DNA of 64,000 bases from CAZJRB01 sp964547995 (GTDB taxonomy: Bacteria; Planctomycetota; Planctomycetia; Pirellulales; Thermoguttaceae): the NCBI GenBank assembly GCA_964547995.1, contig CAZJRB010000004.1:62001-126000 (forward strand), in the 5' to 3' direction. Of the stretch, positions 33,121 to 41,308 are shown in pieces (positions within the stretch are counted from its first letter, which is position 1; each line of letters opens with the position of its first letter). Under the pieces are notes generated by a model, which worked only from the letters and a program-made list of their open reading frames with translations, was not told the origin of the DNA and made no database searches. The translations under genes and the position numbers were made by a program.

Positions 33121-34614
33121 ATGTACAATTCACACAATGCTTTGAGCATCGTTGTCGTCGGGGCGTCGGGCAACCTCGCAATAAAGAAGGTGTTTCCCGC
33201 TCTGTTCGCCCTGTATTGCCGGGGATACTTGCCCGAGCAATTCCACATTTTCGGTTTTGCGAGGTCGTCGTTCACCGACGCCGGGTTTCGGACGCGTGTT
33301 GCAGAGCACCTGACCTGCCGCTATGCGCCGGGCGAATCCTGCGAGCAGCGCATGGACGAATTCCTCGGCCGCTGTCGCTATATGTCCGGCAGCTACGGAT
33401 CCCGCGACGCCTTCCTGGATCTCTTCGCGATGATGCGCGATTCCGAAGCGGGGAAACCGGCAAACCGCTTCTACTATCTCGCCGTCCCGCCGTCGGTCTT
33501 TCTCGATGTCGCCCGCGCGATTGGCAACGCGGGGCTGGTCAACTGCACCTCGGATGAACCATGGTCGCGCGTGGTCCTGGAAAAGCCCTTCGGCCGGGAC
33601 CGGGAATCGTCCGATCTCATGGCCGGCGCGATCTCGCAGGTGTTCACGGAAAATCAGATTTACCGGATCGACCACTATCTTGGCAAGGAAGTAGTCCAGA
33701 ACCTGATGGTCCTCCGCTTTGCCAACCTCGTGTTCCAGCCGATCTGGAACCGCGAATACGTTCGCAATGTGAATATCTTGTGGAAGGAGGACCTCGGCGT
33801 TGAAGGGCGCGGCGAGTATTTCGACCGATACGGGATCATTCGCGATGTGATGCAAAATCATCTTGTGCAGATTCTCGCCCTGGTTGCCATGGAGCCGCCC
33901 GATCGGCTGGACGCCGCATGCACTGCATCGGAGAAGGTGAAAGTGCTGCGAAGCGTTTCCCCCTTGAAGTTGGAAGACCTCATCATTGGGCAGTATAGCG
34001 CGTCGGTCAAGGGCGGGAGAACGTATCCGGCTTATGTGGAGGATGAGACCGTTCCGGATGATTCGATCACACCCACCTTCGCCGCCGCCCGGCTGAAGAT
34101 CGACAACCCGCGTTGGCGCGGCGTGCCGTTTGTGATCCTCGCTGGCAAGGGACTCGACGCCCGAATGACGGAAATCCGAATCCGGTTTCACGACGTGCCG
34201 GGAAACATGTTCTGCCGGCCGGACGATTGTCCCAACGCCAATGAACTGACAATTCGCGTACAGCCGGACGAGGCTATTTGCTTGTCGCTGGTCAACAAGG
34301 TACCGGGCTTGGGCATGAAGCTCGCGTCGAAAAGCCTCGATCTCCTCTACAAAGGGGTGTTTTCCGAGCAAATTCCCGACGCCTACGAAAGCCTCTTGCT
34401 GGACGTGATAAGGGGCGATAGGAGCCTATTCATCCGCAACGACGAGTTGCAGGCGGCGTGGGATATCTTCACGCCCATCTTGAACGAGATCGAGCAACGC
34501 AAGCCGGCTCCCAAACCGTACAAATTCGGCAGTCAAGGACCGGCAGAAACCTTGGAAAACCTGCTTGAATTGTGTAAACAGGAAAAAAACCAAAATTTCC
34601 CAAGTGTCCAGTAG
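33121..34614 (+). CDS. zwf: Glucose-6-phosphate 1-dehydrogenase
   Basis: This 497-residue protein has a GASGNLAIKKVFPALF nucleotide site (the common GASGDL has Asn here), substrate loop VVLEKPFGRD and the catalytic RIDHYLGKE signature (about residues 180-188). It oxidises glucose 6-phosphate to 6-phosphogluconolactone, making NADPH. Its position among peroxiredoxin, rubrerythrin and superoxide reductase genes suggests it supplies reductant for stress defence. No 6-phosphogluconolactonase or Gnd gene is nearby. AAGGA precedes the ATG. Confidence 0.95.
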   Translation: MYNSHNALSIVVVGASGNLAIKKVFPALFALYCRGYLPEQFHIFGFARSSFTDAGFRTRVAEHLTCRYAPGESCEQRMDEFLGRCRYMSGSYGSRDAFLDLFAMMRDSEAGKPANRFYYLAVPPSVFLDVARAIGNAGLVNCTSDEPWSRVVLEKPFGRDRESSDLMAGAISQVFTENQIYRIDHYLGKEVVQNLMVLRFANLVFQPIWNREYVRNVNILWKEDLGVEGRGEYFDRYGIIRDVMQNHLVQILALVAMEPPDRLDAACTASEKVKVLRSVSPLKLEDLIIGQYSASVKGGRTYPAYVEDETVPDDSITPTFAAARLKIDNPRWRGVPFVILAGKGLDARMTEIRIRFHDVPGNMFCRPDDCPNANELTIRVQPDEAICLSLVNKVPGLGMKLASKSLDLLYKGVFSEQIPDAYESLLLDVIRGDRSLFIRNDELQAAWDIFTPILNEIEQRKPAPKPYKFGSQGPAETLENLLELCKQEKNQNFPSVQ

Positions 34615-34918
34615 AAAATCGGGGAGAATGATGGCATCCGGCGATTCTTGGAAAGGGTCGCAAACACACCTAAGTCGTTTTCATGCAAGTGTTTATGCGG
34701 CGAGTGCGAAGGGGCAATCGAAAGACGCCCGGCGGAGACTTGCCAGAATGTCTGATTGTGCAAACAATGGATTCAGTCGTAAATAAAAATAATAATCAGT
34801 ACTATTAAGGGCCGTTTCTGTAGCTGTTTTGAACACCAGGGAATACTCACAGTCGCTTCAGGGACAAACTTCCCTAAGGCACGTGATTTCACAATATTTG
34901 GACTCCGGAAGGCAGGAA
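34615..34918. other. Intergenic region upstream of CBS/Fur genes
   Basis: About 300 bp, AT-rich around 34775-34810, a likely promoter area for the CBS-fur-ferritin group. No clear gene is seen. Confidence 0.45.
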
Positions 34919-35320
34919 ATGAACACCATACTCGTTGGCACGGCGGCGGAACACATGACGAAAGAAGTGGATTCCGTGGCACCCGAAATGGACACGTACG
35001 AAGCCATCCATCGTCTGGTGAAAAATCGCGTTTCCGCGATGCCCGTCGTAGATGATGGTGGGAAACTGGTAGGGATTCTCTCCGAGAGAGATTGTCTGGA
35101 CGCCTTCCTTCGGGCAGAGTACTACGAGTCGCCACCCGCACTGGTCAAAGACCTGATGACTGCGGAGGTGGTGAGCGTCGAGCGGGACACGAACATCTTG
35201 AAAGTGGTCGAACTGTTCTCGAAGAAGAACTTCCACTACCTTCCCGTAGTCGAGAACGATCGGCTCGTTGGACAAATCAGCCGAAAAGAGGTGATTCGCG
35301 CAATCCAGGAGATGCGTTAG
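34919..35320 (+). CDS. Tandem CBS-domain protein
   Basis: This 133-residue protein is made of two CBS motifs (~8-62, VSAMPVVDDGGKLVGILSER; ~75-130, FHYLPVVENDRLVGQISRKE). Such stand-alone pairs bind adenine nucleotides and regulate other proteins; the target is unknown. ATG 34919 follows a GGCAGGAA stretch; an ATG 90 bp upstream is in frame but less likely. The Fur gene starts 13 bp after its stop, so the two are probably cotranscribed. Confidence 0.88.
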   Translation: MNTILVGTAAEHMTKEVDSVAPEMDTYEAIHRLVKNRVSAMPVVDDGGKLVGILSERDCLDAFLRAEYYESPPALVKDLMTAEVVSVERDTNILKVVELFSKKNFHYLPVVENDRLVGQISRKEVIRAIQEMR

Positions 35321-35332
35321 GTCGGGTGCGAA

Positions 35333-35746
35333 ATGAATAGAAGGCGAATTCACAGAAACACACCCCAGCGGCGTTTGATCCTGGAAGAGCTTCGAAAGGT
35401 CACGTCGCACCCTACGGCGGCCACATTGTACGAAAGCGTGCGGCGCCGCCTCCCCAAAGTCAGCTTGGGGACGGTGTATCGCAACTTGGAACTCCTTGCC
35501 GAGATGGGCGTGATTCAGAAGTTGGAACTCGGCGGCTCGGAGGCGCGGTTTGACGGAAACACGGAGCGTCACGAGCATATACGTTGCATCGAGTGCGGCA
35601 GGGTGGATGACCTGCGCGGCGTGCCGATGCAGAAGCCGGATCTGGCCTCGGATGCCTTTCGCGGGTATAAGGTTGTTGATTACCGTGTGCATTTCCTGGG
35701 CATCTGCCCGGAATGCCTTAAGAAACGGACACAACGAGAAACATAG
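35333..35746 (+). CDS. Fur/PerR-family transcriptional regulator
   Basis: This 137-residue protein has a winged-helix part (TPQRRLILEELRKVTSHPTA, VSLGTVYRNLELLAEMGVIQ), then a dimer/metal part with ERHEHIRCIECGRV and CPECLKK. The two CxxC pairs hold structural zinc. ERHEHIRC provides the conserved HxH regulatory-metal region. The context (ferritin, peroxiredoxin, SOR, rubrerythrin downstream) fits a PerR-like peroxide sensor, though Fur itself cannot be excluded. It probably controls this island. Next gene (ferritin) starts 22 bp downstream. Confidence 0.9.
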   Translation: MNRRRIHRNTPQRRLILEELRKVTSHPTAATLYESVRRRLPKVSLGTVYRNLELLAEMGVIQKLELGGSEARFDGNTERHEHIRCIECGRVDDLRGVPMQKPDLASDAFRGYKVVDYRVHFLGICPECLKKRTQRET

Positions 35747-35768
35747 GAAAAAGCAGGAGAAACGAACC

Positions 35769-36293
35769 ATGCTAAAACCAAAGATGCAGGAAGCGCTGAA
35801 CAGGCAGGTCAACGCCGAGTTATACTCCGCGTACCTGTACCTCTCGATGTCGGCATACTTCGAGTCGAGGGGGCTTCAGGGAATGGCCCATTGGATGAGG
35901 ATGCAATTCGAGGAGGAACAGATTCACGGGTTGAAGATCTACGACTTCGTCAACGAGCGGAGCGGCCGGGTCATTCTGGCCGAGATCGAGGCCCCGGAGA
36001 CGGAGTGGGATTCCGCGTTGGACGTTTTTGAAAACGCATACGGGCACGAGCAAAAGGTAACCGGCCTGATCGACGATCTGGTCAGCCTCGCTTACGAGGA
36101 GAAGGACCATGCGACGGCGAGTTTCCTCCAATGGTTCGTGGACGAACAGGTGGAAGAGGAAGCGAACGTATCGCAGATTGTCGATCAGTTGAAGATGGTG
36201 GGAGACAGCGGGGCGGCCCTTTTCCTGCTGGACGGGCAATTGGGGCAACGAGCCGCCCCGACCGTGGCGCCGGATGCCGGCGGCGCCGGGTAA
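35769..36293 (+). CDS. ftnA: Ferritin (non-haem, FtnA-type)
   Basis: This 174-residue protein has a four-helix bundle start LNRQVNAELYSAYLYLSMSA (Glu17/Tyr24-type ligands), MQFEEEQIHGLKIYDFV (His/Glu site) and HATASFLQWFVDEQVEEEA. This matches bacterial ferritin with a di-iron ferroxidase centre that stores Fe(III) and removes peroxide. It lacks the bacterioferritin haem-Met pattern. The tail after ~165 is Ala/Gly/Pro-rich. The frame extends upstream over fur, but ATG 35769 matches the family start and has GGAGAAAC just before it. Confidence 0.93.
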   Translation: MLKPKMQEALNRQVNAELYSAYLYLSMSAYFESRGLQGMAHWMRMQFEEEQIHGLKIYDFVNERSGRVILAEIEAPETEWDSALDVFENAYGHEQKVTGLIDDLVSLAYEEKDHATASFLQWFVDEQVEEEANVSQIVDQLKMVGDSGAALFLLDGQLGQRAAPTVAPDAGGAG

Positions 36294-36345
36294 TTCTTAC
36301 AGGAACATGAAAACTTGTGACGTGAAACCAAGCAGGAGGTTAGCC

Positions 36346-36936
36346 ATGACAACGATTGTAACGGAAAAGGCCCCGGATTTTACCGCCCAGGCGGTCATGC
36401 CGGACAATTCGTTCGCCGAGTTGACGCTGTCGTCGTACGAGGGCAAGTACGTGGTCTTGTTCTTCTATCCTCTCGACTTCACCTTTGTGTGCCCGTCGGA
36501 AATCATCGCTTTCGACAAGGCGCTCTCGAAGTTCGAGCAACGGAACTGCCAGGTGATCGGCGCGTCGGTTGATTCGCACTTCACGCATTTCGCCTGGAAG
36601 AACACTCCCGTGGAACAGGGCGGCATCGGGCCGATCCGGTACCCCCTGGTGTCCGATCTGAACAAAAGTATCTCGCAAAAGTACGGCGTGCTTCTCAACG
36701 GCGAGGTGGCGCTGCGCGGTCTTTTCCTGATCGACAAGAAGGGGATCGTCCGCCACGCACTGATCAACGATCTGCCGTTGGGCCGCAACGTGGACGAAGC
36801 CCTGCGAGTTCTCGACGCGTTGCAGTTCACCGAGGAGCACGGCGACGTCTGCCCGGCCAACTGGCAGCAGGGCGAAGACGCCATGAAACCGACGGCCAAA
36901 GGCGTTGCCGAATATCTGGCAAAACACACCGGATAA
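36346..36936 (+). CDS. 2-Cys peroxiredoxin (AhpC/Prx1 type)
   Basis: This 196-residue protein has the peroxidatic site PLDFTFVCPSE (Cys ~51), a thioredoxin fold and the resolving Cys in DVCPANWQQG near residue 166. It reduces peroxides with thiol reductants. AGGAGG precedes ATG 36346. It lies 52 bp after the ferritin gene, so it may be in the fur-ferritin operon. No AhpF is present; reduction must come from thioredoxin or rubredoxin-type donors elsewhere. Confidence 0.95.
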   Translation: MTTIVTEKAPDFTAQAVMPDNSFAELTLSSYEGKYVVLFFYPLDFTFVCPSEIIAFDKALSKFEQRNCQVIGASVDSHFTHFAWKNTPVEQGGIGPIRYPLVSDLNKSISQKYGVLLNGEVALRGLFLIDKKGIVRHALINDLPLGRNVDEALRVLDALQFTEEHGDVCPANWQQGEDAMKPTAKGVAEYLAKHTG

Positions 36937-37019
36937 CCGTATAACAATTTTGTGATTACCGGCCGCCGGCGGAGTCCGATCGCTCGCCGCGTCGGCGGCA
37001 GAACCTTGTAAGGTGCAAC

Positions 37020-37145
37020 CGATAAATAACTTTCCGGATTCAAGAATAAAGGAGGGGGCACCTGCCCCCGGACCATCATCAAATGGGCCAAGTCCCGGGG
37101 GCGGGTGCCCCCTCCTTTGAACCCAAATCGGAAAGTTATTTATCG
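37020..37145. repeat. 126-bp near-perfect palindrome upstream of superoxide reductase gene
   Basis: The arms 37020-37071 and 37095-37145 are nearly complementary over about 50 bp, including CGATAAATAACTTTCC and GGAGGGGGCACCTGCCCCCGG. It ends 35 bp before the dfx start. The inner GGAGGGGGCACC arm recurs at 38235-38307. Confidence 0.88.
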
Positions 37146-37179
37146 GCCGCTCGTAAACCTCATTAAAGGAGTCAGGCAA

Positions 37180-37560
37180 ATGGCTACTGTGGTACTGCAA
37201 GTCTACAAGTGCAGCGTGTGCGGCAATATCGTCGAGGTGATCGGCGCCGGCGCCGGCAGGCTCGTCTGCTGCGGCAAGAGCATGGAGTTGCTGGCCGAGA
37301 ACACAACCGACGCCGCGCGGGAAAAGCACGTCCCGGTCGTCGAAAAGGTCGACGGCGGCGTCAAGGTCGCCGTCGGGTCCGTCGCCCATCCCATGGCGGA
37401 CGACCATTACATCGAATGGATCGAGGTCATTGCCGGCGGCAAATCGTACCGCCAGTTCCTCAAGCCGGGTGACGCGCCGGAAGCCGAGTTCCCAATCGAA
37501 GCCGAGCAGATTACCGCCCGGGCACTGTGCAACCTGCACGGCTTGTGGAAAGCGGAGTGA
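37180..37560 (+). CDS. dfx: Desulfoferrodoxin / superoxide reductase, class I
   Basis: This 126-residue protein has an N-terminal desulforedoxin-type Fe(SCys)4 site (CSVCGNIVEV...LVCCGKSM). The C-terminal catalytic domain has KHVPVVEKVDGG, AVGSVAHPM, DDHYIEWIEV and the CNLHGLW end, giving the His4Cys site. It reduces superoxide to peroxide using rubredoxin, without making O2. AAAGGAG precedes ATG 37180. A rubrerythrin follows, which would remove the peroxide product. Confidence 0.95.
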   Translation: MATVVLQVYKCSVCGNIVEVIGAGAGRLVCCGKSMELLAENTTDAAREKHVPVVEKVDGGVKVAVGSVAHPMADDHYIEWIEVIAGGKSYRQFLKPGDAPEAEFPIEAEQITARALCNLHGLWKAE

Positions 37561-37621
37561 GCGTTTCTTGTATTTCGGTCGCTTGTCAAACGTTGAGGGC
37601 ACAACCATCAAGGAGAACGAC

Positions 37622-38197
37622 ATGAGCAGTCTGAAAGGTACGCAAACGGAGAAGAATCTGTTGACCGCGTTTGCCGGCGAGTCGCAGGCACGAAATCGGT
37701 ACACGTTCTTTTCCAGCAAAGCGAGAAAGGAAGGCTTTGTCCAAATTGCCGACATCTTCGAGGAAACCGCCCATCAAGAGAAGGAGCACGCGAAGCGGTT
37801 CTTCAAGTTTCTCGAAGGCGGCGACGTCGAGATTCAGGCCGCGTTTCCGGCCGGGGTAATCGGGAGCACCGCCGAGAACCTCAAGGCAGCCGCCGCCGGC
37901 GAACACGAAGAGTGGGAAACCCTTTATCCCCAATTCGCCGAAACGGCCCGACAAGAAGGGTTCGAAGCGATTGCAAACGTGCTCGAAGCCGTCTCCGTGG
38001 CAGAGAAACAGCACGAGAACAGGTATCTCGGTCTGCTGGCCAACGTGGAGGCGAACACCGTCTTCAAGAAGGACAAGAAAGTGGTCTGGCGGTGCCGGAA
38101 CTGCGGTTACCTGCACGAAGGCGAGGAGGCCCCCGGGGCCTGCCCGGCATGTGCCCATCCCCAGGCGTATTTCGAGGTGTTGGCCGAAAACTGGTAA
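37622..38197 (+). CDS. rbr: Rubrerythrin (peroxide reductase)
   Basis: This 191-residue protein has a di-iron four-helix bundle (AFAGESQARNRYTFFS; EETAHQEKEHAKRFF; EAVSVAEKQHENRY) and a C-terminal rubredoxin domain with CRNCGYLHEGEEAPGACPAC. It reduces hydrogen peroxide to water with rubredoxin or NAD(P)H-linked donors. The start has GGAG before ATG 37622. It lies 61 bp after dfx, with which it would form a superoxide-to-water path. Confidence 0.96.
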   Translation: MSSLKGTQTEKNLLTAFAGESQARNRYTFFSSKARKEGFVQIADIFEETAHQEKEHAKRFFKFLEGGDVEIQAAFPAGVIGSTAENLKAAAAGEHEEWETLYPQFAETARQEGFEAIANVLEAVSVAEKQHENRYLGLLANVEANTVFKKDKKVVWRCRNCGYLHEGEEAPGACPACAHPQAYFEVLAENW

Positions 38198-38234
38198 CCA
38201 GCGAGGGTAACACGTTATGTACTCCGCCAAGATT

Positions 38235-38307
38235 CAAAGGAGGGGGCACCTGCCCCAGGCCAGCGAGAGTAATGCGTTACGTCCGGGGGCAGGTGCCCCC
38301 TCCTTTG
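38235..38307. repeat. 73-bp palindrome 'GGAGGGGGCACC'
   Basis: Perfect 22-bp inverted arms (38235-38256 and 38286-38307). A short related direct repeat (CCAGCGAG.GTAA..CGTTA.GT) occurs both before (38197-38219) and inside it. Confidence 0.85.
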
Positions 38308-38357
38308 TTCTTCTCGCGGGACTGTTCCCTTGACTCAATGGTTTGCGGGAGGCCGTC

Positions 38358-39086
38358 ATGGCAGTACGAAAGATCGTCAAAATCGACGAGGAGAAGTGCG
38401 ACGGTTGCGGGCAGTGTATCGTCGATTGCCCGGAGGGGGCGCTGCAAATTATCGACGGCAAGGCCCGAGTGGTGAAGGAAAGCTACTGCGATGGGCTGGG
38501 TGCGTGCATCGGTGCTTGCCCCCGGGACGCCATCACGATTGAACAGCGCGAGGCCGAGCCTTTTGACGAGAAGGCGGTGAAGCAACACATGGCCGAGGCC
38601 CGGCGGCAGAAAGCCAAGCTGCCGGCATTGGAATGCGGCTGCCCCGGCTCGGCCGTGCGCGAAATGCGGCGGCCGTCGCCGGCGGACCCTTCTGCGGGAG
38701 ATGTCCCGTCGCAGTTGAGCCACTGGCCCGTGCAATTGACGCTGGTGCCGCCGAATGCCCCGTTTCTCCGGGAAGCGGACCTGCTGCTGGTGGCCGATTG
38801 CGTGCCGTTTGCCGTGGCCGATTTCCACGCGCGTTTCCTCCAGGGGCATCCCGTGGTGGTGGGATGCCCCAAACTCGACGATCCGCAAGCTTACGTCGGA
38901 AAGCTCGCCCAAATTCTCCAGCAGTCTTCGATCCGCAACCTGACGATCCTCCACATGGAGGTCCCTTGTTGCACGGGATTGTGCATGATCGCCAAACGGG
39001 CCATGGAAACCGCCGGCGTCAGCGTGCCGGTCAAGGAGATCACCGTGAGTGTTGACGGACGCGTGATTGCAGAACGGGAATCGTAG
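38358..39086 (+). CDS. Ferredoxin-type iron-sulfur protein
   Basis: This 242-residue protein has two N-terminal 4Fe-4S motifs (CDGCGQCIVDCP; CDGLGACIGACP), then a Cys-rich middle (ECGCPG) and an alpha/beta domain with LLVADCVPFAVADF and VVVGCPKLDD, ending PCCTGLCMI. This composite is seen in uncharacterised anaerobe proteins near hcp or rubrerythrin genes. It probably shuttles electrons in the same stress network; a substrate is not evident. GGGAGG precedes ATG 38358. Confidence 0.87.
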   Translation: MAVRKIVKIDEEKCDGCGQCIVDCPEGALQIIDGKARVVKESYCDGLGACIGACPRDAITIEQREAEPFDEKAVKQHMAEARRQKAKLPALECGCPGSAVREMRRPSPADPSAGDVPSQLSHWPVQLTLVPPNAPFLREADLLLVADCVPFAVADFHARFLQGHPVVVGCPKLDDPQAYVGKLAQILQQSSIRNLTILHMEVPCCTGLCMIAKRAMETAGVSVPVKEITVSVDGRVIAERES

Positions 39087-39101
39087 AGGTGGAGTGAGAT
39101 C

Positions 39102-39839
39102 ATGAGCGAACCTCGATGTCCCGGCCAGGATTTGCGCTACTTGAAGCCGGAGGACGTGTTTGACATCCGCTGCCCTTACTGTAAAAAGGAAGTCGAGTTT
39201 TTCAAGGACGAGCCGTCGTTGCGGTGCCCGTCGTGTCACAGGCGAGTGCGTAATCCCAAAATCGACCTCGGTTGCGCCAAGTGGTGTGCATACGCGAAGG
39301 AGTGCCTGGGGGCTGTTGACGACGAATCCGACGAGATCGCGCCGGTGTGCGACCGGCTGATTCTGGAGGTGCAAACCGTTTTCGGCTCCGACCGGCGGCG
39401 AATCGACCACGCCCTGAAGGTTCTCGATTTTGCCGAAAGGATCGCAAGAACGGAAGGCGGCGACCCATTGGTCGTCCGCGCGGCGGCAATCCTGCACGAT
39501 ATCGGCATTCCCGAGGCCGAGCGGAAACACGGCTCCTGCACCGCGAAACTCCGGGAGATCGAAGGCCCGCCGGTCGCCAGGGCGATCATGGAGAGGCTTG
39601 AACTCGACGAGAGTGTCGTCGACCATGTCTGCCGGATCATCGGCTCCCGCCACAGCGGAAAGGACATCGACACCCCCGAGTTCCGCATCGTCTGGGACGC
39701 CGATTGGCTGGTCAATATCCCCGGGGAGCATTCAGGCGAAGACCGGGAAAAAACGGCCGCACTGATTGCAAAGACATTCAAGACCGGCAAGGGCCGCGCG
39801 ATGGCCGAGAAACTGTTCCTTCAAGACATTGAAGATTGA
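39102..39839 (+). CDS. Zinc-ribbon HD-domain phosphohydrolase
   Basis: This 245-residue protein has a double-Cys zinc ribbon (CPYCKKEVEF...CPSCHRRV), a third cysteine cluster CAKWCAYAKEC and an HD domain: RIDHALKVLDFAERI, AAILHDIGIP and WDADWLVNIPGEH. HD proteins hydrolyse nucleotides or phosphate esters. The Cys-rich front suggests redox or metal sensing; the substrate is unknown. It lies 15 bp after the ferredoxin gene and 24 bp before the flavodiiron gene, within one operon-like run. Confidence 0.85.
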   Translation: MSEPRCPGQDLRYLKPEDVFDIRCPYCKKEVEFFKDEPSLRCPSCHRRVRNPKIDLGCAKWCAYAKECLGAVDDESDEIAPVCDRLILEVQTVFGSDRRRIDHALKVLDFAERIARTEGGDPLVVRAAAILHDIGIPEAERKHGSCTAKLREIEGPPVARAIMERLELDESVVDHVCRIIGSRHSGKDIDTPEFRIVWDADWLVNIPGEHSGEDREKTAALIAKTFKTGKGRAMAEKLFLQDIED

Positions 39840-39863
39840 TGCTCGAAGATCGAAAGGACTCTC

Positions 39864-41087
39864 ATGGATACGACACTGCGGCAAGACATCGATTGGGTCG
39901 GGTGCGTCGACTGGACGATTCGCGATTTCCACAGTTACAAGACGGAACGCGGCGCCACGTACAACGCCTACCTCGTTCGCGACGACAAGACCGCGCTGAT
40001 CGACACCGTTAAGGCGCCCTACGCGGAAGAGCTGCTCGAAAACATCGCCCGATTGACGGAACTCGCGGAAGTCGACTACGTGGTCTGCAACCATGCCGAG
40101 CCCGACCATGCCGGCTCCCTGCCGCGCGTGATGGAAAGCCTGCCGAGTGCGACGCTCGTGTGCGACAAGAAGTGTCTCGCAACGTTGTCGAAGTGCTTCG
40201 ACGCGTCGGGATGGAAAACCGAGATCGTCGCCTCCGGCGATACGATCCCGCTCGGCAAGCGGACGCTGCAATTCGTCGAGACGCCAATGGTACACTGGCC
40301 CGAGTCGATGTTTACCTACGTCCCGGAAGAGAAGCTGCTCTTCTCAATGGATGCCTTCGGCCAGCACTATGCCAGCTCGCAGCGGTTCGACGATGAAGTG
40401 CCGTTGTGTACCGTTCTCGAAGAGGCCAAAACCTACTACGCCAACATCGTGATGCCCTACGGCAAGCAGGTTGCCGGGGTGTTGGAGCAGGCCGGGGGTC
40501 TCGACATCGAGATGATTGCCCCCAGCCACGGCGTCATTTGGCGCACGCACCCGGCGAAGATCATCGAAGCATACAAAAACTGGTGCGTCTGCCGGCCCAA
40601 GCCGAAGGTGCTGGTCGTCTACGACACGATGTGGGAGAGCACCGGCCGGATGGCCCGCGCGATTTGCGAAGGGGCATCGCAGCCGGGCGTCGAAGCGGTG
40701 CTCCTGCACGTTCGCCGTTCACACTTGACCCGAATCGCCGCCGAGGTGATCGACGCCGCCACGGTTGCGTTCGGCTCCGCCACGCTCAACCGCGGCATGA
40801 TGCCGATGGCCGGCGCGGCGCTAACGTATCTGAAGGGACTCCAGCCAACGGGTAAGGCCGCTTTCGCGTTCGGTTCGTACGGTTGGGGCCGCGGCGGGCC
40901 GGAAGCCGTTCAGAAGTACCTGGAGGCAATGAAGTGGGAAATCCTGCGCGAGCCGCTAAGGGCCCAGTACCGGCCCGCCCCGGAGGTGCTCGACGAGTGC
41001 CGCGAGGCCGGAAAAATGCTCGCCGAAAAGGCGAAGCAGATGGCCGGCGATCGCAAACCCGGTCAAAACGTTTGCGTTGATCCATAA
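39864..41087 (+). CDS. fprA: A-type flavodiiron protein (O2/NO reductase)
   Basis: This 407-residue protein has a metallo-beta-lactamase-like di-iron domain (NHAEPDHAGS, the H-x-E-x-D-H set, and SHGVIWR) and a C-terminal flavodoxin domain from ~255 (VVYDTMWESTGRMARAI). It lacks the fused rubredoxin of norV types. It reduces O2 to water or NO to N2O using rubredoxin, encoded 33 bp downstream. It completes the O2 detoxifying set. GAAAGGA precedes the ATG. Confidence 0.95.
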   Translation: MDTTLRQDIDWVGCVDWTIRDFHSYKTERGATYNAYLVRDDKTALIDTVKAPYAEELLENIARLTELAEVDYVVCNHAEPDHAGSLPRVMESLPSATLVCDKKCLATLSKCFDASGWKTEIVASGDTIPLGKRTLQFVETPMVHWPESMFTYVPEEKLLFSMDAFGQHYASSQRFDDEVPLCTVLEEAKTYYANIVMPYGKQVAGVLEQAGGLDIEMIAPSHGVIWRTHPAKIIEAYKNWCVCRPKPKVLVVYDTMWESTGRMARAICEGASQPGVEAVLLHVRRSHLTRIAAEVIDAATVAFGSATLNRGMMPMAGAALTYLKGLQPTGKAAFAFGSYGWGRGGPEAVQKYLEAMKWEILREPLRAQYRPAPEVLDECREAGKMLAEKAKQMAGDRKPGQNVCVDP

Positions 41088-41119
41088 CCGCTATCCTTAT
41101 GTCGAAGGAGAGATGAAAG

Positions 41120-41281
41120 ATGCAGAAGTACGTATGCGATATATGTGGTTGGACGTACGATCCGGCAGCCGGTCTGCCCGAGCAGGGTATCGAGCCGGGG
41201 ACGCCGTTCGAAGACCTTCCGGACGATTTCGAGTGTCCGGAGTGCGGGGCGGGCAAGGATGCGTTTTCACCGGCAGATTAG
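41120..41281 (+). CDS. rub: Rubredoxin
   Basis: This 53-residue protein has CDICGWTYDPAAG and the second pair CPECGAGKDAF, the Fe(SCys)4 site. The aromatic core Tyr/Trp and the 'DLPDDFECPEC' end match rubredoxins. It is the likely electron donor for the flavodiiron protein next door and for superoxide reductase and rubrerythrin. GAAGGAGA precedes the ATG. A rubredoxin reductase is not seen in the window. Confidence 0.95.
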   Translation: MQKYVCDICGWTYDPAAGLPEQGIEPGTPFEDLPDDFECPECGAGKDAFSPAD

Positions 41282-41308
41282 TTAGGCCGGCCAAGGGTAG
41301 ACATTGCC

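Noticed and set aside
34790..34807. TAATAATCAGTACTATTA, a possible Fur/PerR box
   Set aside because: It is AT-rich and partly palindromic upstream of the CBS-fur genes, but its match to known boxes is weak, so it is not listed as a site.
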